From NCBI RefSeq assembly GCF_030811655.1, contig NZ_JAUSRE010000009.1:1-64000 (forward strand): DNA of 64,000 bases. The letters run 5' to 3'. Positions 35,038-43,310 of the stretch are shown here, piece after piece (positions within the stretch are counted from its first letter, which is position 1; the number at the start of each line of letters is the position of its first letter). Made by a program: the position numbers and the translations under genes. Below the pieces are notes generated by a model. That model was not told where the DNA came from. It ran no database searches and was given only the letters and a program-made list of their open reading frames with translations. Source of the stretch: Pseudarthrobacter enclensis (lineage in GTDB: Bacteria; Actinomycetota; Actinomycetes; Actinomycetales; Micrococcaceae).

Positions 35038-36432
35038 TTAGACGCCCAGCGCGTCCTTGTCCTTGCCGTCGGCCTGCGGCGCCTGGGACCATGCGTGGCC
35101 CTGCTCGGCGTCGAGGTGCGTGGCCTTCTTGTTCTTCAGGGCGAAGATGTAGACCACCAGCGAGATGACAATGGAGATGGTCACGTAGGTGAAGAAGAGG
35201 TCCTCCCGCTCCGCCTTCTGGAACGCGGCGCCGATCAGCGGAACCGTGCCGCCGAAGAGCGAATTGGCGATCGCATAGCCCAGGCCGACGCCGAGCGCGC
35301 GGATGGAGGCGGGGAAGAGTTCAGCCTTCACCAGGGCGTTGATGGAGGTGTAGCCGCCCACGATCAGGAGTCCGCCCATCATCAGCAGGAACGCGGTGAA
35401 CGGGTCCTTAGTGCCGGCAAGCGTGGAAAGCAGGGGCCAGGTGAAGAGCACGCCGGTAACGCCGAACCAGATCAGCAGCGGCTTGCGGCCCACCTTGTCC
35501 GAGATGATGCCGTAGACGGGCTGCAGCAGCATGAAGATGAACAGCGCCCAGAAGTTGATCACGGAGGTGTCCGTCTTGGCGATGCCGGAGGTATCGTTCA
35601 TGAACTTCAGGATGAAGTTGGTGTAGGTGTAGAACGCCACGGTGCCGCCCAGGGTGATGCCGATGCAGACCAGCAGCGGCTTCCAGTAGCTGGTGAACAG
35701 CAGCTTCATGGTGCCCGGTTGGGCGTGGCCGCCAACGGCGGGAGTCCTGGCGGCCTCAATCTGCTCGGCGGAGACGGTTTCCTCCATGGAGCGGCGCAGC
35801 CACAGCACCACCAGGGCGGCCACGCCACCGATCGCGAACGGGATGCGCCAGCCCCACTCGCCCAGGTCGCCCTTGGGCATCACGTTCTGCAGGACCACCA
35901 AAACCAGCAGGGCCAGCATCTGGCCGCCGATCAGGGTGACGTATTGGAAGCTGGAGAAGAAGCCGCGGCGCTTGCTGGTGGCGGCCTCGGACATGTAGGT
36001 GGCGCTGGTTCCGTACTCGCCGCCCACCGAGAAGCCCTGGATCACACGGATGATCACCAGCAGGATCATGGCCCAGAGACCGATGACATCCTGCGTCGGC
36101 AGCACGGCAATGGCGAAGGAACCGGCGGACATCATGGTCACGCTCAGCGTCAGGGCAGCCTTGCGGCCCTTGCGGTCCGCGTAGCGGCCGAAGAACCAGG
36201 CACCGATGGGCCGCATGAGGAACGAGGTGGAGAAGACAGCCATTGCCTCAAGGCCCGCCTGAAGGTCGTCCTTGGAGTTGAAGAAGTGCGCCTGGAAATA
36301 GGCGGCGAAGACGGTGTAGACGTAGAGGTCGTACCACTCCACAAGGTTGCCGGCCGAACCCTTCAGGATGTTGCCCACGGCCCGCCGGGTCTGGGCGGCC
36401 TCCGGGAAGGGCGCGGTTTGTTGGGTGCTCAT
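35038..36432 (-). CDS. kgtP: MFS metabolite:H+ symporter, alpha-ketoglutarate permease-like
   Basis: 464 residues with 12 membrane segments. The run GNLVEWYDLYVYTVFAAYF, FLMRPIGAWFFGRYADRKGR and GGEYGTSATYMSEAATSKRRGF closely follows E. coli KgtP, including the SFQYVTLIGGQ block, so dicarboxylate/alpha-ketoglutarate uptake is a good guess within the MHS family (ProP and ShiA are alternatives). GGAGG lies upstream of ATG 36432. It faces a two-component system plus a TAXI solute-binding protein, with OmpR-type direct repeats in the gap. Confidence 0.85.
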   Translation of the reverse strand: MSTQQTAPFPEAAQTRRAVGNILKGSAGNLVEWYDLYVYTVFAAYFQAHFFNSKDDLQAGLEAMAVFSTSFLMRPIGAWFFGRYADRKGRKAALTLSVTMMSAGSFAIAVLPTQDVIGLWAMILLVIIRVIQGFSVGGEYGTSATYMSEAATSKRRGFFSSFQYVTLIGGQMLALLVLVVLQNVMPKGDLGEWGWRIPFAIGGVAALVVLWLRRSMEETVSAEQIEAARTPAVGGHAQPGTMKLLFTSYWKPLLVCIGITLGGTVAFYTYTNFILKFMNDTSGIAKTDTSVINFWALFIFMLLQPVYGIISDKVGRKPLLIWFGVTGVLFTWPLLSTLAGTKDPFTAFLLMMGGLLIVGGYTSINALVKAELFPASIRALGVGLGYAIANSLFGGTVPLIGAAFQKAEREDLFFTYVTISIVISLVVYIFALKNKKATHLDAEQGHAWSQAPQADGKDKDALGV

Positions 36433-36527
36433 CGGTGAGTTCCTCCTTGTGGTGACAGCGGCCTCCAACGCCGGAGGGCCTCAACCACGGTATGGGTGAT
36501 CCACCGCACAACCAACGGGGCGGGCCA

Positions 36528-36548
36528 TTTCTTAACACTTCCTTAGGA
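36528..36548. promoter_or_regulatory. Candidate OmpR-type response-regulator binding repeats
   Basis: CTTA occurs at 36531 and 36542 within TTTCTTAACAC and TTCCTTAGGA, an 11-bp tandem repeat, which is the usual spacing of OmpR/PhoB-family sites. It lies in the 239-bp gap between kgtP (-) and the response-regulator gene (+). Confidence 0.35.
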
Positions 36549-36671
36549 AATGCCCCCGGGCGCCGGGCGCTCCCGCTTCCGGACCACCGCCGTCGGGCAA
36601 AAGCTCCCTGCAGGCGGTAGTCTCCAAAGGCGGGGGATGAACCGGGCACCACAGGAAACGCGGCAGGGAAG

Positions 36672-37349
36672 ATGGCAATGGACGTGCTGATCGTCGAGGA
36701 CGACGATGCCATGGCCGGTGCCCTGACGGCCGCCGTCGAAAGCGCCGGGCACCACCCGAAGCGCCTCTCCCGGGGCGCTGACGCCCTGCTCTCCCACCGC
36801 AACTTCCAGGTGGTCCTCCTGGACCTGGGGCTGCCGGACATGGATGGGCTGGAGGTGCTGCGCAAGCTCCGCCAGGTCACGGACGTCCCCATCCTGATCC
36901 TGACCGCGCGCGACGACGAACGCAGCGTGGTGCTCGGGCTCCGCTCCGGCGCGGACGACTACCTCGTCAAGCCGGTGAAGCTGGTGGAGCTGCTGGCCCG
37001 GATCGAAGCGGTGACGCGGCGGGCCCGGCGCATGGGCGGCGTTCTGCACGGGGACACCATCGAGCTGGGCGACCTTGCCATTGACCTGAACCGGCGCACT
37101 GCTTCCAGGGCAGGCGCGCCACTCCCCCTGACCGCCACGGAATTTGAACTCCTTGCGCTCCTGGCGCGCCACGCAGGCTCGGTGGTTACCCGCGAGCAGA
37201 TACTGGATGCCCTGTGGGGCGACGCCTTCCTGGCATCATCGCGGTCCCTGGACGTCCATCTGACGGGCTTGCGGGCAAAGCTGCAGAAGCCGGGTTTCAT
37301 CATCAACGTCCGTGGGGTGGGCTACCGGGTGGAGGCGGCTTCCGCATGA
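36672..37349 (+). CDS. OmpR-family response regulator (TctD-like)
   Basis: 225 residues. Receiver domain: acidic DDD near residue 10, phospho-acceptor D51 in VVLLDLGLPDMDG, Thr in ILTARDD, Lys in YLVKPVKL. Winged-helix effector domain (130-222) ends LRAKLQKPGFIINVRGVGYRVE. Transcriptional activator or repressor of nearby genes, probably kgtP across the divergent gap. Its stop overlaps the kinase ATG (ATGA) so the two are translationally coupled. ATG 36672 or 36678. Confidence 0.92.
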   Translation: MAMDVLIVEDDDAMAGALTAAVESAGHHPKRLSRGADALLSHRNFQVVLLDLGLPDMDGLEVLRKLRQVTDVPILILTARDDERSVVLGLRSGADDYLVKPVKLVELLARIEAVTRRARRMGGVLHGDTIELGDLAIDLNRRTASRAGAPLPLTATEFELLALLARHAGSVVTREQILDALWGDAFLASSRSLDVHLTGLRAKLQKPGFIINVRGVGYRVEAASA

Positions 37350-38794
37350 GGCTGCGGGTGCTGGGCGTCCTCAGCGTGCTCTGCCTGGTGGTGGTCTTCC
37401 TGATCTCCGGAACCATCCTGGGTTCCGCGTCCCGCGAGCTGACCCAGGAACTCCAGATCAACCGGGCGGCCTCCCTGAACCGGCTGGCCCAGGTGGCCTT
37501 TGACGCCAACGGGGACGGGGACACGGCCCGGCTGCAACGGGAGATGGATACCTATTCGGGTCTCTACGGAGAGGGCATCGTGGTCCGGGTGCAGCAGCAG
37601 ACCCTGGCGTCCGGCGGCCTGGACGTGAACCGGGGGGACGTGCAGAACGCATTGTCCCTCGCCAGGCTGAACGTCAGCGGCACATCCCTGGAGCCCGTGG
37701 AGCCCGTTGGGTCTGGTTCCCGCGTCATCTTCCGGCCGTTCGGCAGCGCCAGCCAGGTCCTGGGCGCCGTGGTGCTGGACGTCCACGCCGACGCAGCACA
37801 GCAGAAGCTCCGTGAACGCTGGCTCGCCGTGGGTCTCGCCGCCCTTGCCTTGGCCGCGTTCCTGCTGGTGGGAGCCGCACGGGTCACCGGATGGGTCCTG
37901 CGCCCCGTCCTGCGGCTGGATTCGGCCGTGCACGAACTGGAGAAGAGCGGGCGAACGGAACGCCTCCCCGAACAGGGGCCCCCGGAACTGCGGCAACTGA
38001 GCCGCTCCTTCACCGCGATGGCGGCCACCGTGAGCGCCAGCATGGCGGCGCAGCGGCAGCTGATTGCGGACACCTCGCACCAGCTGCGGAACCCTGTGGC
38101 GGCACTCCGGCTCCGGCTGGACCTGCTCCAGCTGGAGCTGAAGACCGCCCGCGAGCACGATGCCGCCGAACGGGCCATGGCGGAGCTGGACCGGGTGGAG
38201 GAGATCCTGGACGGAGTGCTGAAGCTCGCGGCGGCCGAGCACCGGGCGTCCGAGGGGTACCTGCGGGCGGCCGGAAGTCCCGGTGACCTTTCGCCTGCGG
38301 AACCGGTGGACCCCTTCCCCATCCTTGAGGGGGAGATTGAACGGGCAGCACCATTGGCGGAACAGGCCGGCTGCCGGCTGGTCCTGGCCGCGCCGCCGCA
38401 GCCGCCTGTGCTGGTGCCCTGCCACCCGGCGGAGCTGGCCCAGATGGCCGGTGAACTCCTCAACAACGCCATCAAGTACGCACCCGGGGCCACTGTTAGC
38501 GCAGCGGTGCGGCCGGAGGCAGGGGCGGTGGTTGTGGACATTTACGACGACGGCCCAGGGCTTTCCGCATCAGAGCGCGCCTCGGCTGCCACCAGGTTCT
38601 GGCGGTCCCCACGGCATTCCGCGGTTCCGGGGACGGGACTGGGCATGACGATCGTGGGTGAACTTGCGGCGGCCAACGGGGGCTGTCTGGTGCTGGCCGA
38701 AGCAGTCCCGCACGGGCTGTCCGCCCGGATCGAGTTCCCGGCGCCTGATAACCGGATGACTCCGGGTGCAGCCCAAGGGGGTGCCCGTGCCTGA
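37346..38794 (+). CDS. Sensor histidine kinase (TctE-like)
   Basis: 482 residues. Two membrane helices (about 5-26 and 153-175) frame an extracellular sensor of about 125 residues; a HAMP-like linker follows (GWVLRPVLRLDSAVHELEKSG). The H box DTSHQLRNPVAALRLRLD carries His (about H245); N box ELLNNAIKYA (about N372), G boxes DDGPGLS and GTGLGMTIV complete the ATPase. The start is fixed by ATGA overlap with the response regulator. The 3' end overlaps the TAXI-protein gene by 8 bp. Confidence 0.92.
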   Translation: MRLRVLGVLSVLCLVVVFLISGTILGSASRELTQELQINRAASLNRLAQVAFDANGDGDTARLQREMDTYSGLYGEGIVVRVQQQTLASGGLDVNRGDVQNALSLARLNVSGTSLEPVEPVGSGSRVIFRPFGSASQVLGAVVLDVHADAAQQKLRERWLAVGLAALALAAFLLVGAARVTGWVLRPVLRLDSAVHELEKSGRTERLPEQGPPELRQLSRSFTAMAATVSASMAAQRQLIADTSHQLRNPVAALRLRLDLLQLELKTAREHDAAERAMAELDRVEEILDGVLKLAAAEHRASEGYLRAAGSPGDLSPAEPVDPFPILEGEIERAAPLAEQAGCRLVLAAPPQPPVLVPCHPAELAQMAGELLNNAIKYAPGATVSAAVRPEAGAVVVDIYDDGPGLSASERASAATRFWRSPRHSAVPGTGLGMTIVGELAAANGGCLVLAEAVPHGLSARIEFPAPDNRMTPGAAQGGARA

Positions 38795-39797
38795 ATCACC
38801 TGCCCCGGGCGGTCCTGCCGCGCAGCCGCCGCGGCGCTCCGTGCTCAAGTCAGCGTTCGCCGTCGGGCTCGCCGCCTGCCTGCCGCCCGCCCTCGCCGCC
38901 TGCACGGGTAGTGACCGGCCGGAAAATCTTGTCGTGGCGGGTGGGGAGCCGGGCGGCTTCTACCTTGAATTCTCCACGCTCCTGGCGGCGGCCCTGGAAC
39001 GGCACGGCGTGGCGCACCATGCCGGCGCCGTGGCCACCGGCGGAAGCCTGGACAACCTCGCGGAATTGAGGTCCGGGCAGGCCGCCTTTGCCGTAGCCCT
39101 GGCCGACGCTGCAGTCCAGCCGGATGCGGGCACAGCGGAAATTGCCGCCATCGGGAAGGTCTACGAAAACTACGTCCACTGCGTGGTGCGGAAGGACAGC
39201 GGCATCCGGGACATCACCGGGCTTGCGGGCCGCCGGGTGGCCGTGGGACAGCCCGGCTCGGGCACGTCCCTGACCACGCCCCGGCTCCTGGAAGCCGCCG
39301 GGCTTGGCACCTCAGCGGATGCCGCTGCACCATCCGCCGGAACTGCCGGCGTCGAAAACCTGGGCCTGAACGACGGCATCGCAGCCCTCAGGGCCGGGAC
39401 CGTGGATGCCCTGTTCTGGTCCGGCGGTGTTCCCACCGCCGCCATCGCGGCCGCCCAGCAGGACGTGGAGCTGGGACTCCTGGACCTGGCGGGCCTGCTG
39501 CCGGAACTGCGGCGGCGTTACGGCGGAATGTATGACCGGGTCCTGATTCCGGAGGGCAGCTATCCCGGCGTGCCCGCGGTGTGGACGGTGGGGGCTCCCA
39601 ACCTGCTCCTGTGCCGCCGGGATTTGGACAACGCCACTGTGGAGCGGACTGTCCAGCTGCTGGTGCACAACGCCGGCGAACTCATTCCGCAGTCCAGCCT
39701 GGGCGTCCAGTTCCTTAGCGCGGAGAGCCTCATCAACACTGCCGGAGTCCCCCTGCACCCGGCGGCCGCCGACGCCTACCGGGACCTCCACGGCTGA
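38787..39797 (+). CDS. TAXI-type TRAP solute-binding lipoprotein
   Basis: 336 residues from GTG 38787 (AAGGGGG upstream; 38766 is possible). The N-terminus has twin arginine PRRSVLKSAF before a hydrophobic stretch and a lipobox LAAC, so it appears to be a Tat-exported lipoprotein. The mature part matches TAXI proteins: GGEPGGFYLEFSTLLAAALERHG, ATGGSLDNLAELRSGQAAFAVALADAA, and GLAGRRVAVGQPGSGT. No TRAP membrane subunit is present. Overlap with the kinase gene suggests it may serve as an extracytoplasmic sensor partner of the kinase. Confidence 0.85.
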   Translation: MPESPAPGGPAAQPPRRSVLKSAFAVGLAACLPPALAACTGSDRPENLVVAGGEPGGFYLEFSTLLAAALERHGVAHHAGAVATGGSLDNLAELRSGQAAFAVALADAAVQPDAGTAEIAAIGKVYENYVHCVVRKDSGIRDITGLAGRRVAVGQPGSGTSLTTPRLLEAAGLGTSADAAAPSAGTAGVENLGLNDGIAALRAGTVDALFWSGGVPTAAIAAAQQDVELGLLDLAGLLPELRRRYGGMYDRVLIPEGSYPGVPAVWTVGAPNLLLCRRDLDNATVERTVQLLVHNAGELIPQSSLGVQFLSAESLINTAGVPLHPAAADAYRDLHG

Positions 39798-39800
39798 CCC

Positions 39801-40051
39801 AGCGCGCCCTCACCTCTTCCAACGCCCCATCACCTCCCGCAGGAAACCACCCAACGCCCCGCCACCTTTCGCGGCATCAACCCAAACGCCCCATCAGCTC
39901 CTGCAGCAAACCACCCAACGCCCCATCACTTTCCGTACGAAAGTGATGGGGCGTTTGGGAAGAAACGGCAGGATCTGATGGGGCGTTTGGGAAGAAACGG
40001 CAGGATCTGATGGGGCGTTTGGGAAGAAACGGCAGGATCTGATGGGGCGTT
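39801..40051. repeat. Inverted array of 32-bp units around a 17-bp-arm palindrome (element A)
   Basis: Left side: units beginning AACGCCCC at 39821, 39853, 39885 and 39917 (exactly 32 bp apart) plus a shorter divergent copy at 39801. The 39917 unit is half of a palindrome with arms AACGCCCCATCACTTTC and its complement (39917-39933 and 39939-39955, loop CGTAC). Right side: three identical 32-bp units in reverse orientation at 39956-39987, 39988-40019 and 40020-40051, each ending GATGGGGCGTT. The array fills the convergent gap between the TAXI gene and ramB and codes for nothing credible. It may also terminate both genes. Confidence 0.85.
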
Positions 40052-40055
40052 GCAG

Positions 40056-41570
40056 TCAGCTCCCGGAGTGGGCCTGCAGGAAGCTGTACACCTCGGTCTC
40101 GTCCACGCCCGGGAAAGCTCCCGGCGGCATCGCGGCGAGCAGGTGCGAGTGCGCGCGCGCCGAGGGCCAGGCGTTGCCGGCCCACTGGTTGGTCAACTCG
40201 GCGGGCGGCCGCTTGCAGCAGGTGGGATCGGGGCAGTTGGAGGTGGCCCGCGCGCTGGTCTCCCGCCCGCGGAACCACTTCACATGCTGGTATGGCACGC
40301 CAATGCTCAGGGAGAACTCCCCGCTGGCGGACCGCTCGGTCCGTGCAGTGCACCAGTACGTGCCCGACGACGTATCCGTGTACTGGCTGTAGGCGCTGAA
40401 CTTGTCCGGCACGTCGAACACGGCCCGGGACGTCCACGCCTTGCACGACGGCTGGCCCTCGATGGCGCCGGTGTGGTCCTGCGGGAAGTTCACGCCGTCG
40501 TTCTCATAGGCCTTGTAGATGATGCCGCTCTGGTGCGTCTTCTGGAAATGCGTGGTGACGCCCAGGTGCTTGGTGGCCAGGTTGGTGAAACGGTGCGCCG
40601 CGGTCTCATAGGAGACGGCGAATGCGTCGCGGATGTCCTCCACGGCGATTTCCTTGGCCGCTTTGGCTTTTTGCAGAAATTCCACCGTGGCCTGCTCGGG
40701 CAGGAGCAGGGCGGCTGCGAAATAGTTGGTGGCCACCCGCTGGGCCAGGAAGTCGCCGTAGTTCTTGGGCGTCTCGTGGCCCAGGACATAGTGTCCCAGG
40801 GCCTGCAGCAGGACTGAGCGGGGGTCGTGGTCCTGCCGCTGGCTCTGGGTCAGGTAAATTTTGCGGTTCTTCAAATCCGTCACGGACCGGGTGGAGTGCG
40901 GCAAATCCCCCACGTGGTGCAGGGTGAAACCGAGGTGCGCAGCGATGTCCGCGATGACGTGCTGGCTCAGCGGACCGGTGGTGTAGCCCACCTCCTTGAG
41001 GACTTTCTGCGCTTCTGCCTCGTACTCCGGGAAATAGTTCCCGCGCTCCCGCATCATGGCCCGCAGCTCACCATTGGCGCGGCGGGCTTCCTCCGGGGTG
41101 GCCACCTGCTCGTTCATCTTCCGTTCGAGCTCATGCAGCAGCCCCACCTGGGCCTCCAGGACATCCAGCGGAAGCCGCGAACTGATGCGGATTTTAGGCA
41201 GGTTCAGCGACTCGTACAGCGGCCCGCGCTGGTACCGTTCCAGCTCAATTTCCAGTGCAGCGCGGCGGCTGGGCGGCTCGGCCCCGAGCAACTGGTCGAT
41301 GCTGACATTCAGTGCACCCGCCAGATGCTGCAGCAGTGTCAGTTTGGGCTCGCGCTTGCCGTTCTCGATCAGGCTGAGCTGGCTGGGAGCGGTCCCGACG
41401 GCGGCGCTCAGGTCATCGAGCGTGAGACCGGCTTGCTTGCGCAGATGGCGCACGCGGCGGCCCAGCGCGAAGACGTCGAGTTCGGGGGCGGCGGCGGTGG
41501 ACGGTTGCTGGGAAACGTCCCTGTTCCAGCTTGAAGGCGACATTTCTGAAGAATACGTGAAGAATCGCAT
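40056..41570 (-). CDS. ramB: RamB-type regulator of acetate metabolism
   Basis: 504 residues. XRE-type HTH (about 35-90; LGRRVRHLRKQAGLTLDDLSAAVGTAPSQLSLIENGKREP) followed by a long regulatory region with an ImmA/IrrE-like segment (LLQALGHYVLGHETP, without an obvious HExxH) and a C-terminal domain containing a Cys cluster CPDPTCC. This matches RamB of Corynebacterium and Mycobacterium, a repressor/activator of glyoxylate-shunt and acetate genes. It faces aceA exactly as expected. ATG 41570 (GGAAAG upstream) or 41543. Confidence 0.88.
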   Translation of the reverse strand: MRFFTYSSEMSPSSWNRDVSQQPSTAAAPELDVFALGRRVRHLRKQAGLTLDDLSAAVGTAPSQLSLIENGKREPKLTLLQHLAGALNVSIDQLLGAEPPSRRAALEIELERYQRGPLYESLNLPKIRISSRLPLDVLEAQVGLLHELERKMNEQVATPEEARRANGELRAMMRERGNYFPEYEAEAQKVLKEVGYTTGPLSQHVIADIAAHLGFTLHHVGDLPHSTRSVTDLKNRKIYLTQSQRQDHDPRSVLLQALGHYVLGHETPKNYGDFLAQRVATNYFAAALLLPEQATVEFLQKAKAAKEIAVEDIRDAFAVSYETAAHRFTNLATKHLGVTTHFQKTHQSGIIYKAYENDGVNFPQDHTGAIEGQPSCKAWTSRAVFDVPDKFSAYSQYTDTSSGTYWCTARTERSASGEFSLSIGVPYQHVKWFRGRETSARATSNCPDPTCCKRPPAELTNQWAGNAWPSARAHSHLLAAMPPGAFPGVDETEVYSFLQAHSGS

Positions 41571-41602
41571 TTCTTTCCATAATTTTCATCTAGAAAGGGG
41601 GT

Positions 41603-41619
41603 TGAAAGTGCTGAAAAGT
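41603..41619. promoter_or_regulatory. Candidate RamB-site direct repeat in the ramB-aceA gap
   Basis: TGAAAGTG (41603-41610) and TGAAAAGT (41612-41619), 9 bp apart, in an AT-rich 149-bp divergent gap. The A/T-rich GAAAGT core has some likeness to corynebacterial RamB sites, from memory; no strict consensus match is claimed. Confidence 0.3.
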
Positions 41620-41719
41620 AGTGGTCACGGAAAGAAACACCGCACCGGATAAGCCGGTGGGAGCCTCAACGGCGCGGTTCCCACCTACTCCATCCGGAGC
41701 TCAATCAAGGAGATCAACG

Positions 41720-43036
41720 ATGACTGCAGCATTTGAGCCCACCCAGCAGACGCCCGAAGAGCAGGCCGCCGCCCTGGAGCTCGAGTGGGCCGCCAACCCC
41801 CGCTGGGAAGGTGTGACCCGGGACTACTCAGCCTCCGACGTCGTCCGCCTCCGCGGCCGCGTCTCCGAAGAGCACACCCTGGCCCGGCGCGGATCGGAAA
41901 AGCTGTGGAAGCAGCTTACCGAGGAGCACAAGACCGGCGGCTACACCAACGCCCTGGGCGCCCTGACCGGCAACCAGGCCGTCCAGCAGGTCAAGGCCGG
42001 ACTCCGTGCCATCTACCTCTCGGGCTGGCAGGTTGCCGCGGACGCCAACAACTCCGGCCACACCTACCCGGACCAGTCGCTCTACCCCGCCAATTCGGTC
42101 CCCACGGTGGTGCGGCGGATCAACAACGCCCTGCTTCGCGCCGACCAGATCGAATTCTCCGAAGGCATCCAGTCCGTCGAGGACTGGCTGGTGCCGATCG
42201 TTGCCGACGCCGAAGCCGGCTTCGGCGGCCCGCTGAACGCCTACGAACTCATGAAGTCCATGATCCAGGCCGGCGCCTCCGGTGTTCACTGGGAGGACCA
42301 GCTCGCCTCGGAGAAGAAGTGCGGCCACCTGGGCGGCAAGGTGCTGATTCCCACCCAGCAGCACGTCCGCACCCTGAACGCCGCCCGCCTCGCGGCCGAC
42401 GTCGCCGGCACCCCCACCGTCGTCATCGCCCGCACCGACGCCGAGGCCGCCACCCTCATCACCTCGGACGTGGACGAGCGCGACCAGGAATTCATCACCG
42501 GCGAGCGCACCCCGGAGGGCTTCTACAAGGTCCGCAACGGGATCGAGCCCTGCATCGCCCGCGCAAAGGCCTATGCCCCGTACTCCGACCTCATCTGGAT
42601 GGAAACGGGCACCCCTGACCTGGAGCTGGCCCGCAAGTTCGCTGAGTCGGTCAAGGCCGAGTTCCCGGACCAGATGCTTTCCTACAACTGCTCGCCGTCC
42701 TTCAACTGGCGCAAGCACCTGGACGACGGCACCATCGCCAAGTTCCAGCGTGAACTCGGCGCCATGGGCTTCACGTTCCAGTTCATCACCCTGGCCGGTT
42801 TCCACGCCCTGAACTACTCGATGTTCGACCTCGCCCACGGTTACGCCCGTGAAGGCATGAGCGCCTACGTCGAACTCCAGGAAAAGGAATTCGCCTCCGA
42901 GTCCCGCGGCTACACCGCAACCAAACACCAGCGCGAAGTCGGCACCGGCTACTTCGACACCATCTCCACGGCGCTCAACCCGAACGCCTCCACCCTGGCC
43001 TTGGTGGGATCCACCGAAGAGGGCCAGTTCCACTAA
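41720..43036 (+). CDS. aceA: Isocitrate lyase
   Basis: 438 residues. The catalytic KKCGHLGGK (Cys about 201) and the glutamate-rich SGVHWEDQL, plus the [11 protein letters not shown] motif, are diagnostic of AceA (Mycobacterium Icl1-like short form). It splits isocitrate to succinate and glyoxylate for growth on acetate and fatty acids. ATG 41720 follows AAGGAGA; the frame open to 41621 lies upstream of the ribosome site. Followed after 274 bp by aceB on the same strand. Confidence 0.97.
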   Translation: MTAAFEPTQQTPEEQAAALELEWAANPRWEGVTRDYSASDVVRLRGRVSEEHTLARRGSEKLWKQLTEEHKTGGYTNALGALTGNQAVQQVKAGLRAIYLSGWQVAADANNSGHTYPDQSLYPANSVPTVVRRINNALLRADQIEFSEGIQSVEDWLVPIVADAEAGFGGPLNAYELMKSMIQAGASGVHWEDQLASEKKCGHLGGKVLIPTQQHVRTLNAARLAADVAGTPTVVIARTDAEAATLITSDVDERDQEFITGERTPEGFYKVRNGIEPCIARAKAYAPYSDLIWMETGTPDLELARKFAESVKAEFPDQMLSYNCSPSFNWRKHLDDGTIAKFQRELGAMGFTFQFITLAGFHALNYSMFDLAHGYAREGMSAYVELQEKEFASESRGYTATKHQREVGTGYFDTISTALNPNASTLALVGSTEEGQFH

Positions 43037-43156
43037 TCCCCAGCCGCCCCCTCCACTCGCAAGCTCGCGAGGGAACCCGGCGGCCGTGGCCCCTACTTAC
43101 GACGGCGGTGCTTCCGTCCGGCCTTCGGAGCGGCAATGCTCTGCCTGCTATCCCCA

Positions 43157-43198
43157 TGCCCGCCCCATGACCTCGTAGAACTCGGTCGGGGGCGGGCA
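43157..43198 (+). other. Strong RNA hairpin in the aceA-aceB intergenic region
   Basis: Arms TGCCCGCCCC/GGGGCGGGCA (43157-43166 and 43189-43198) with an inner GACC/GGTC pair (43169-43172, 43184-43187). A smaller CTCGC/GCGAG hairpin lies at 43056-43071. The 274-bp gap 43037-43310 has no gene; it could hold a terminator, processing site or a separate aceB promoter. Confidence 0.5.
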
Positions 43199-43310
43199 CA
43201 GGGCCCCTTTACGCAGGCTGTCGCATCACCGCTCCTTCGGCCTTGTGCCTGAGTCACCGCGGTGCCGCCTACCGCCGTCGAACTTCCCTTTCGTCTTTAA
43301 GGAGACTGAG

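Noticed and set aside
35095..36438. 447-codon antisense ORF opposite kgtP
   Set aside because: The minus strand encodes a complete 12-helix MFS transporter; the opposite frame is highly charged and without motifs.
39801..40051. CRISPR array
   Set aside because: Units are contiguous with no unique spacers, change orientation at a palindrome, and no cas gene is present.
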